Assembly (NCBI RefSeq): GCF_002632725.1
Contig: NZ_NJAI01000003.1
Coordinates: 124,001 to 188,000, forward strand
Direction of reading: 5' to 3'
DNA length: 64,000 nt
Source: Xenorhabdus hominickii
GTDB lineage: Bacteria; Pseudomonadota; Gammaproteobacteria; Enterobacterales; Enterobacteriaceae
This document shows positions 57,530 to 64,000 of this stretch, one piece after another (position 1 is the stretch's first letter; each line of letters starts with the position of its first letter). Made by a program: the position numbers and the translations under genes. The notes beneath the pieces were generated by a model. It saw only the letters and a program-made list of their open reading frames with translations. It was not told the origin of the DNA and ran no database searches.

Positions 57530-59041
57530 ATGAGTGAAATTAATTTGCTGGAGTCAGTTACGGCTTTTTTGCAACGTTCTCACGGTCATTATATTAATGG
57601 AGCCTCTGTTCTTAGTCAGGAAAGTACGATAAATCAGAAAAATACGATGCTTTCTGTCGTTAATCCAGCTTCCGGTGAAATCATAGCTACAGTCAATCAA
57701 GCCGGAGAGGCAGAAGTTAATCAAGCAATGCAGGCGGCATCTAGCGCTTTTCACGGCGTCTGGGCTCAGACTTCTCCCATCGAGCGGGGAAATTGCCTAA
57801 ATCGGTTGGCTGACTTACTGCAAAAAAATGGTGAGGAGCTGGCACAACTGGAAAGTTTATGTTCCGGTAAACCGATTCAACTATCTCGTATGCTGGAAGT
57901 GGGGGCATCTGCCGACTACTTACGTTATTTTGCAGGTTGGTCGAGTAAAATCAGCGGGGAAACACTGAATGTTTCTTTGCCATCGCTCAAAGGGGAGCAT
58001 TATACCGCGTTTACCCGGCGTGAACCCATTGGGGTTGTGGTTGGCATTATCCCATGGAATTTTTCCATTATGATAGCTATTTGGAAATTGGGAGCGGCAT
58101 TGGCCAGTGGTTGCACCATTGTACTCAAACCCAGTGAATATACCCCTTTAACTATATTGCGAGTGGCTGAACTGGCAAAAGAAGCGGGAATTCCAGATGG
58201 TGTGATCAATATCGTTAATGGTTCAGGTGCTCATATTGGATCGGCTCTGGTCAGTCATCCACAATGTGCCAAAGTTACTTTTACTGGTTCCGTTTCAACG
58301 GGAATGAATGTGGGAAAATCAGCTCTGGAGCAAGGATTAAAGCGGGTAACATTGGAGCTGGGAGGTAAAAATGCGGCAGCTTTCCTGCCAGATATGACTG
58401 TTGATAAAATCGTTGATGGCATATTGGAAGCGGGGTATGTGTATCAAGGGCAAATTTGTGCAGCTGCGGAACGCTTTTATATTCCTTCCATTCATATGGA
58501 TGCGGTTTTGAAACTGCTTTCTGAACGTTTGTCAGCGATGAAAATTGGCTCTCCTCTGGATGAATCTACTGAGATGGGGCCTTTGGCAAATAAAGAACAT
58601 TATGAAAAAATTCTGTCTCTGTTTGAAAAAGCGCGTCAGGAAGGTAATGAAATAGTTTATGGCGGCCATGTGCTGGAAGGCGCCGGATTTTTTGTCGCAC
58701 CAACGATCATTAAAGCCAATAGTGCTGATGACACGTTGATGAAAGAAGAGACATTCGGGCCAATTGGTACTTTCCTCAGTTACGATGATGAGGAAGAATT
58801 GATAACCATGATGAATGCGACACCATTTGGCTTGTCTGCCAGTTTATGGACTAATGACTTGAGCAAGGCAATGCGTATGCTTCCTCGCATAAAAGCCGGC
58901 ACTCTATGGGTTAATATGCATACGTTTTTAGACCCAGCAGTTCCATTTGGTGGCATGAATTCTTCCGGCATTGGCCGCGAGTTTGGCAGTGCATTCATTG
59001 AGCACTATACGGAGTTGAAGTCGGTTATGATGCGTTACTGA
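57530..59041 (+). CDS. Aldehyde dehydrogenase, phenylacetaldehyde-dehydrogenase-like
   Basis: A 503-residue NAD-dependent aldehyde dehydrogenase. The catalytic Glu is in VTLELGGKNAAAFL and the nucleophilic Cys in YQGQICAAAERFYIP; the cofactor loop is FTGSVSTGMNVG. The start FLQRSHGHYINGA and the end ELKSVMMRY resemble FeaB more than PuuC. Together with the FAD oxidase it would turn an amine into the corresponding acid. Aromatic amine catabolism is possible, but polyamine use cannot be excluded. Confidence 0.88.
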   Translation: MSEINLLESVTAFLQRSHGHYINGASVLSQESTINQKNTMLSVVNPASGEIIATVNQAGEAEVNQAMQAASSAFHGVWAQTSPIERGNCLNRLADLLQKNGEELAQLESLCSGKPIQLSRMLEVGASADYLRYFAGWSSKISGETLNVSLPSLKGEHYTAFTRREPIGVVVGIIPWNFSIMIAIWKLGAALASGCTIVLKPSEYTPLTILRVAELAKEAGIPDGVINIVNGSGAHIGSALVSHPQCAKVTFTGSVSTGMNVGKSALEQGLKRVTLELGGKNAAAFLPDMTVDKIVDGILEAGYVYQGQICAAAERFYIPSIHMDAVLKLLSERLSAMKIGSPLDESTEMGPLANKEHYEKILSLFEKARQEGNEIVYGGHVLEGAGFFVAPTIIKANSADDTLMKEETFGPIGTFLSYDDEEELITMMNATPFGLSASLWTNDLSKAMRMLPRIKAGTLWVNMHTFLDPAVPFGGMNSSGIGREFGSAFIEHYTELKSVMMRY

Positions 59042-59071
59042 TAGATAATTGACGGATAACTGACGGTTTAT

Positions 59072-59100
59072 GAAGAGCCTATTCTACTGGGCTCTTTTTT
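59072..59100 (+). terminator. Intrinsic terminator after the aldehyde dehydrogenase gene
   Basis: AAGAGCC and GGGCTCTT form a stem with a 9-nt loop followed by TTTTTT. It closes the three-gene operon. Confidence 0.85.
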
Positions 59101-59150
59101 CAGGTGAAAATCACATTCATCATTGATAGGGCTAAAGAACGATCAATCGC

Positions 59151-59168
59151 CTGTCACAATAATGTCGC
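59151..59168 (+). promoter_or_regulatory. Possible Pho box upstream of phoA
   Basis: CTGTCACAATAATGTCGC contains two TGTCRC units 11 bp apart, the spacing of PhoB binding sites. It lies about 95 bp upstream of the phoA start. A second related TGTCATACGACA follows at about 59184. Confidence 0.5.
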
Positions 59169-59261
59169 CATAGGTTCAAATAAGTGTCATACGACATATT
59201 TATTATTCCTGCAATTCAACATCAGAATTTTTATTCTCTATCCGATTGCAAGGAAAATAAT

Positions 59262-60699
59262 ATGTCGCGTAATTATGAAAAAAATCTGCTTGCTGCTGTG
59301 ATTGCTGTATTGATGTCAGGCACTACACTGCCTGTATGGGCAGCAAGCAATCCAGAGAATATTATGGCGCAACAGCGTGTAGCACAAGGTGATGTTACTC
59401 AGTTTGGTGGTGCTCGCCGCTTGACCCAAGATCAAACTGAGGCACTTAAGGCTGCGTTGAATAATACAAAAGCCAAGAATGTGATCTTGTTTATCGGCGA
59501 TGGGATGGGGGATTCTGAAATTACTCTTGCTCGTAATTATGCAGAAGGTGCAGGAGGTTTCTTCACGGGAATAGATGCCTTGTCATTTACCGGTCAATAC
59601 ACACATTACTCGCTAGATAAGAAAACGAAAAAGCCGAATTATGTTACCGACTCTGCGGCTTCAGCCACAGCTTGGGCAACGGGAGTCAAAACCTATAATG
59701 GTGCGTTGGGAGTCGATGTTTTTGGCAAAGATCATCAATCTCTTTTAGAGCTGGCTAAAAAGAACGGCAAAGCAACGGGAAATGTCACCACGGCTGAAAT
59801 TCAGGATGCAACACCAGCAGCTTTGTATGCCCATGTTACGGATCGTAAATGCTATGGGCCGGACGAAACGTCGAAAAAATGTCCCGAAAATGCTTTAGAA
59901 AATGGCGGTAAAGGCTCTATTACAGAACAATTGCTGGCAGCTCGTGCTGATGTGACTCTGGGAGGCGGAGCAAAATTGTTTACTCAACAATCGGTATCTG
60001 GCGTCAATAAAGGAAAAACTCTGCAACAACAGGCTTTGGCGCAGGGATATCAGTGGGTAACAGATACGAAATCGTTGGCGGCTGTTAAAGAGGCTACTCA
60101 GAAAAAGCCGTTGTTGGGGCTGTTCCACGATGAAAACATGGATGTGGCATGGGAAGGGCCAAAAGCTGTTTATCACGGCAATCTTACTGAAGAGCCAGTG
60201 AAGTGCGAGGTTAATTCTAAATTAGATCCTAACGTTCCGACGTTAGAACAAATGACAGAAAAAGCCATTGATTTACTGAAACAGAACAAAAATGGTTTTT
60301 TTCTGCAAGTTGAAAGCGCTTCGATTGATAAACAGGATCATAATGCCAATCCTTGTGCACAGATTGGTGAAACAGTCGCTTTGGACAAGGCTGTACAAGT
60401 TGGCCTTAAATTTGCGAAAGAACAGGGGGATACTTTAGTGATTGTGACCGCTGATCATGCACATGCCAGCCAGATCATTGAACCCAAGGTTAAATCACCG
60501 GGTTTTACTCGTTCACTGATTACTAAAGATGGTACTGTGATGACGGTAAATTATGGTAATTCAGAAGGGGGATAGTCAGAAGCATACTGGTACACAGTTG
60601 CGGGTTGCAGCGTATGGTCCTTATGCTGCCAATGTTGTCGGTTTGACCGATCAGACGGATCTATTCTTTACCATACGTGGTGCGATGGATTTGAAATAA
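59262..60699 (+). pseudogene. phoA: Alkaline phosphatase PhoA with C-terminal frameshift
   Basis: The protein starts at ATG 59262 (behind CAAGGAAAATAAT) with a signal peptide and has the core motifs: [33 protein letters not shown] with the catalytic Ser, [17 protein letters not shown] and [12 protein letters not shown]. At a run of five G (60567-60571) the frame goes wrong and stops at TAG 60573-60575. With four G the frame would continue as [18 protein letters not shown] to TAA 60697-60699, the normal end, which contains a zinc-ligand His (His412 in E. coli). The visible product therefore lacks the last zinc ligand. A homopolymer error or phase variation would explain it equally well. Confidence 0.88.
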
Positions 60700-60700
60700 T

Positions 60701-60750
60701 AGATATACCTTGATGCAACTCGAAATCTATTGGGTATATCTTTCATTTTC
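60701..60750 (+). terminator. Intrinsic terminator after phoA
   Basis: AGATATACC and GGTATATCT form a stem (long loop) followed by TTCATTTTC, just behind the ancestral phoA stop. Confidence 0.6.
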
Positions 60751-60832
60751 GTTATTGATTTCTTGATTGTGATTAAGCTGCCATCACTATATGATATTGC
60801 GAATTATTATCATTTGTGTTTGGCGGTTTATC

Positions 60833-61114
60833 ATGCTCGGTGCAAAACGGAGTTTAAAGCTCGCTTTTTGGCAAAGTATTACGGGATCTTGGGGAATGCT
60901 GTTATTTAGCTTGATAGGATCAGGATTGGTCGTGTCAGTGCTGATAATAGAGGGTGCTGGGATCGAGCAATTTAAAATCAGTATTCAAGGAGCTTTGTTA
61001 TTGACGCTTGCGTTATTGTTACATCGTAATGCGCGTCATTTCTTGTTGATTCCAGCTTGCATTGCTATTGTTTGCAGTCTGTTCGCTATTTTGCGCCACC
61101 TTGCGTACTTATGA
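60833..61114 (+). CDS. Small membrane protein, DUF1435-like
   Basis: A 93-residue protein with two or three hydrophobic segments (LLFSLIGSGLVVSVLIIEGAG, ALLLTLALLLHRNARHFLLIPACIAIVCSLFAIL). The HRNARHFLLIPACIAI part resembles DUF1435 proteins of enterobacteria. Start is uncertain (60791 or 60833; neither has a good ribosome site). Function unknown. Confidence 0.6.
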   Translation: MLGAKRSLKLAFWQSITGSWGMLLFSLIGSGLVVSVLIIEGAGIEQFKISIQGALLLTLALLLHRNARHFLLIPACIAIVCSLFAILRHLAYL

Positions 61115-61219
61115 TAAGAATTTAATGCTTGATTAATTGCTGAAATAAGGAAAATTGCTTAAATAGAGTAAAGCGAGAAGAGAGCAAAAGAAAAGGAATA
61201 GAGCAGGAAAATGAAACAG

Positions 61220-61306
61220 TGGTGCGAAGGGGGGGACTTGAACCCCCACGTCCGTTAGGACACTAACACCTGAAGCTAGCGCGTCTACCAATTCCGCCAC
61301 CCTCGC
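61220..61306 (-). tRNA. leuQ: tRNA-Leu (CAG), first copy
   Basis: An 87-nt class II tRNA with encoded CCA. The anticodon loop reads CTTCAGGTG, giving CAG (Leu). GCGAGGG pairs with CCCTTCGC in the acceptor. The long variable arm is present. The neighbouring copy differs by one base in the variable arm. Confidence 0.96.
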
Positions 61307-61352
61307 AGGTACTGTCATTCATCCAATTTGTTTAACTTATAATTATCTGATT

Positions 61353-61439
61353 TGGTGCGAAGGGGGGGACTTGAACCCCCACGTCCGTTAGAACACTAAC
61401 ACCTGAAGCTAGCGCGTCTACCAATTCCGCCACCCTCGC
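61353..61439 (-). tRNA. leuP: tRNA-Leu (CAG), second copy
   Basis: The 87-nt sequence is identical to the first copy except for one base in the variable arm (61392 region). It is the upstream member of the minus-strand pair, 46 bp from the other. The same tRNA cluster precedes rsmC in E. coli. Confidence 0.96.
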
Positions 61440-61650
61440 ATACCCAGATACTATCACTTAAACAAATAGCATGGAGGCGCATTCTAGAGATTTTATGGCT
61501 GGCGTCAATCATTATTTAGCGAGATAACGTGCAATTGGTGCAAAAATCAGCGTGTTGATATTTTGAAAGGGAGGATGTTCCAGATGGGAAAATAGAAATT
61601 GCCTGCCCGTGGAACTGGAGCAGGCAAAGTAGCGGGATTTAATGCCTAAA

Positions 61651-62664
61651 TTACTTTTTCGTTGCTTGATACACTTTAAATTTACCTGTCTGTGCAATCA
61701 CTTCATGATTCCCGAAAGCACTATCCAGCAAATTAGAATAAGGCAGGAAAGAGTTTGCGACGATCCGCAATTTACCACCGGATTTTAAATGGCTCGGAGC
61801 CATGCGGATCATGTCATCAGCGGCAGACAGATTAGTCTTTAAGCCATCATGGAATGGTGGATTGGAAATAATCCAGTCGAATTTTTCCTCAATCGCTGAA
61901 TACACATTGCTGGTGATAACATTGCCTTCCAATTTATTGGCTTTCAGTGTCGCTTTACTGGATGTGATAGCTGCAGCATTAACATCACTCAATGTTAGGG
62001 CCAAATCAGGGTTCTTTTTACCCAGTACAGTCGCCAATACTCCGGAGCCACAGGCAATATCCAGCAGACTGCCAGAAACAGGCGCATCAAATGTCGAAAG
62101 CAACAGACGGCTGCCGACATCCAAATCATCCTGACTGAACACGCCGGGCAGGGTATTGATCGTGACATCATCCACCTGATAGCTATTCCACCAATTGTTT
62201 TGATCAAACTGAACCTGATTTTTCAGTTGACCATAAAACAGGCTACAACGGCGAGCAGTGTCAATTTTATGAAAAGTTGCTATACCTTCCATTAACTTAT
62301 CAACACTGCGTACACCACTACGATTTTCTCCTACAATAAAAATATCTGTCCCGGGAGGCAGAATGGAAAACAGATTACGTAGTTGGAAACGCGCTTCTTG
62401 CTTGCTTTTTGGCCAGTAATAAATCAGGGTATCACATCCTTTGATAAATGCGCTGTCTGCTACAAGGCCAAACCACGCATTTTCGCCGAGTTGGCGGATC
62501 AAAGATTGCCAGTGGTGATACTGGTTAGTGTGCACTCGCACGCTTTCAGCTTCAATTTCCGTTGCCAGATTATCCTGAAGATCACCCGCAAAGAGCAGAT
62601 GATGGGAGTGCAATTGCTCCTGATGGCGCAGGATAACTTCGCTGGCTGGGGTTAATACAGACAT
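61651..62664 (-). CDS. rsmC: 16S rRNA G1207 methyltransferase RsmC
   Basis: A 337-residue RsmC with N-terminal pseudo-methylase domain ([22 protein letters not shown]) and catalytic C-terminal domain: SAM motif [21 protein letters not shown] and the substrate motif [10 protein letters not shown] (NPPF). It methylates G1207 of 16S rRNA in the 30S subunit. It is divergent from holD. Confidence 0.97.
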   Translation of the reverse strand: MSVLTPASEVILRHQEQLHSHHLLFAGDLQDNLATEIEAESVRVHTNQYHHWQSLIRQLGENAWFGLVADSAFIKGCDTLIYYWPKSKQEARFQLRNLFSILPPGTDIFIVGENRSGVRSVDKLMEGIATFHKIDTARRCSLFYGQLKNQVQFDQNNWWNSYQVDDVTINTLPGVFSQDDLDVGSRLLLSTFDAPVSGSLLDIACGSGVLATVLGKKNPDLALTLSDVNAAAITSSKATLKANKLEGNVITSNVYSAIEEKFDWIISNPPFHDGLKTNLSAADDMIRMAPSHLKSGGKLRIVANSFLPYSNLLDSAFGNHEVIAQTGKFKVYQATKK

Positions 62665-62809
62665 CTATGTATAAGCTCCTTATAAATCTTTATCCAAGTA
62701 TCATAAATAGCAGAGGGCAGAATTGAAATGCCATGCCGATTGGCGCAGAGATAAGCCCTCTGATAATATGTTACCTGTTATTTTTTTATGGCAGATGGAA
62801 TAAAACACG

Positions 62810-63220
62810 ATGACGAAGCGTGACAGATTACTCTCCCAATTGGGGATCACCCAATGGGTTCTGCGTAGCCCGATGGCCTTGCAAGGTGAATTGTCTGTCC
62901 TCATCCCTGACTCAACCCGTCTATTGATCATTAGCCATGATCAAATTGATTTAAGTCATTCATTGTTTGCTGATATTTTTACAGCCATGGGGATTGATGC
63001 CTCATCGGTATATTGCATCACGACAAAAGATGTTGAGCTACTTTCGGAATCAATCCACTGTCCGTGCTGGCTGTTGGGGGTTGATATTACCGTATCAATA
63101 CAAGGGATTTCTTTGAGAAGCCCAGCATTAAATGACTTATCTCTTGATGGGAATGCAAAACGCGCTCTTTGGCAACAAATTTACCATTATGAAGAATATT
63201 TCTCTATTAACTCCCGCTGA
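62810..63220 (+). CDS. holD: DNA polymerase III psi subunit HolD
   Basis: A 136-residue HolD. The chi-binding N-terminus (MTKRDRLLSQLGITQWVLRSP) and the DNLP-type body are typical. It links the clamp loader to chi and SSB. It overlaps rimI by 32 bp, as in other enterobacteria, so the two are translated from one message. Confidence 0.95.
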   Translation: MTKRDRLLSQLGITQWVLRSPMALQGELSVLIPDSTRLLIISHDQIDLSHSLFADIFTAMGIDASSVYCITTKDVELLSESIHCPCWLLGVDITVSIQGISLRSPALNDLSLDGNAKRALWQQIYHYEEYFSINSR

Positions 63221-63638
63221 TCTTTCCATAGCATTGCAAATAGAACAGGCCAGTCATATGTTTCCGTGGAGTGAAAAAACGTTTTACTCCAATCAAGGGG
63301 AGCGCTATCTCAACTATAAAATAACGCTGAATGACCAAATTATCGGCTTTGCGATCACGCAATATGTGATGGATGAAGCCACGTTATTTAATATTGCTAT
63401 TCACCCTGATCATCAATCGCGGGGATATGGCCGGGCATTGTTGGATCATCTTATCAATATATTGCCTGAAAAACAGATAAATACACTATGGCTTGAAGTA
63501 CGTCGTTCTAATCAATCCGCAATCCGTTTGTATGAAGACCTCGGCTTTAACGAGGTTTTCATCCGCAAGAATTATTACCCGACAACAACAGGAAAGGAAG
63601 ATGCCATTATTATGGCGTTGCCGTTATTTGGGGGATGA
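63189..63638 (+). CDS. rimI: Ribosomal protein S18 alanine N-acetyltransferase RimI
   Basis: A 149-residue GNAT enzyme. The acetyl-CoA motif is NIAIHPDHQSRGYGRALLDHLI (R/QxxGxG/A), preceded by FPWSEKTFYSNQGERYLNY and followed by LEVRRSNQSAIRLYEDLGF. It acetylates the N-terminus of S18. ATG 63189 lies inside the end of holD; a longer frame upstream would overlap more and is unlikely. Confidence 0.96.
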   Translation: MKNISLLTPADLSIALQIEQASHMFPWSEKTFYSNQGERYLNYKITLNDQIIGFAITQYVMDEATLFNIAIHPDHQSRGYGRALLDHLINILPEKQINTLWLEVRRSNQSAIRLYEDLGFNEVFIRKNYYPTTTGKEDAIIMALPLFGG

Positions 63639-64000
63639 ACCGTTTTTGATGAAAAATCTTGCGAGGCGGAATGCAAAATCATCTGATAAAAAGAACATTT
63701 TTGACTGAGTATCGTATAAATGCAGGAAAATTAATAGGCTGTTTTAGGTAAGGATGGTCGGAAATGAAAACCTCGGCTTAAGGCCGAGGCGGATTTTCCA
63801 GATCGTTGTGGATGGTCATAGATTAAATCCATTGGAACCAAACACCAATCTTGTTACCTAATTTATAGCCTGTAGCTAGCAGAGTCAAAGATTCTAAGTA
63901 GATGAAAAAATTTGATAAAAATAGGCATCGGATGCTAAAAAACACACCTTCTCTTTCCATTCTCGTTATATTTGGAACAGCTACATTTGTGCTTCTTTGT
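63639..64000. other. 362-bp end region with hairpin and possible gene start
   Basis: A stem-loop CCTCGGC/GCCGAGG (about 63772-63790) is a terminator-like structure behind rimI. On the minus strand a frame ending at 63830 region reads YKLGNKIGVWFQWI and may be the end of another gene. On the plus strand a frame opens at 63902 (next entry). The two cannot both be real over their overlap. Confidence 0.4.
63902..64000 (+). CDS. Possible membrane protein, cut by window end
   Basis: From ATG 63902 the frame is open to the edge: MKKFDKNRHRMLKNTPSL followed by SILVIFGTATFVLLC. A basic start before a hydrophobic segment is typical of a signal anchor. There is no strong ribosome site, and only 33 codons are visible. 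Confidence 0.3.
   Translation, partial: MKKFDKNRHRMLKNTPSLSILVIFGTATFVLLC

Noticed and set aside
61133..61318. A 61-codon minus-strand frame
   Set aside because: It runs through tRNA-Leu and is a translation artefact.

Overview
The window looks like a chromosome segment from the Enterobacterales, most likely a Morganellaceae member of the Xenorhabdus/Photorhabdus type. The core gene order on the right resembles E. coli (yjdC-dsbD-dcuA-aspA-fxsA-groES-groEL-yjeI-epmB-efp-sugE, then tRNA-Leu, rsmC, holD, rimI). The genus is inferred from the style of the genes and the accessory load; no marker proves it.

Positions 1 to about 42.1 kb are the right-hand part of an integrative and conjugative element (ICE) of the SPI-7/PAPI-1 (GI-type) class, inserted at the 3' end of a tRNA-Phe gene (42107-42182, minus strand). 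Its tyrosine integrase (40740-41747) lies next to that tRNA. From left to right the ICE carries: a type VI secretion module (truncated Rhs/PAAR protein, Eag-type chaperone, VgrG; 1-4698); the end of a GI-type type IV secretion operon (TIGR03757-, TIGR03756- and TIGR03755-like proteins, a small membrane protein and TraG; 5046-9709); an AT-rich unknown membrane protein; a second integrase-like gene; a small cassette with inverted repeats that replaced most of a transposase with passenger genes; a type I restriction-modification system; an SDR gene; a LysR/MFS/NTF2-like group; a broken retron with an HTH gene and a 53-residue membrane peptide gene; a FimB-like recombinase next to a beta-helix protein; an IS1 copy; a SIR2-HerA defence pair; an exported DUF62 enzyme; and, near the integrase, two ArdB/KlcA-like antirestriction genes, a CbtA-like toxin gene and a MobH-like protein without its catalytic motifs.

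Three otherwise intact ICE genes (TIGR03756-like, integrase-like, MFS) are each interrupted by exactly one in-frame TAG codon. A short motif resembling a transposon end (roughly TTGGRCAWAARTGAGTTA) recurs near the edges of the cargo modules at about 13.08, 25.78, 32.08, 35.33 and 36.87 kb.

From 42.1 kb to the end the window is core chromosome: disulfide reduction (dsbD), anaerobic aspartate/fumarate metabolism (aspA, dcuA), the chaperonin operon with a sigma-32 promoter, EF-P and its modification enzyme, a guanidinium exporter behind a guanidine-II riboswitch, two small HTH regulators, a nucleoside hydrolase, an amine-oxidase/cupin/aldehyde-dehydrogenase operon, a frameshifted alkaline phosphatase behind a possible Pho box, two tRNA-Leu(CAG) genes, rsmC, holD and rimI. 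No CRISPR array or rRNA gene was seen.
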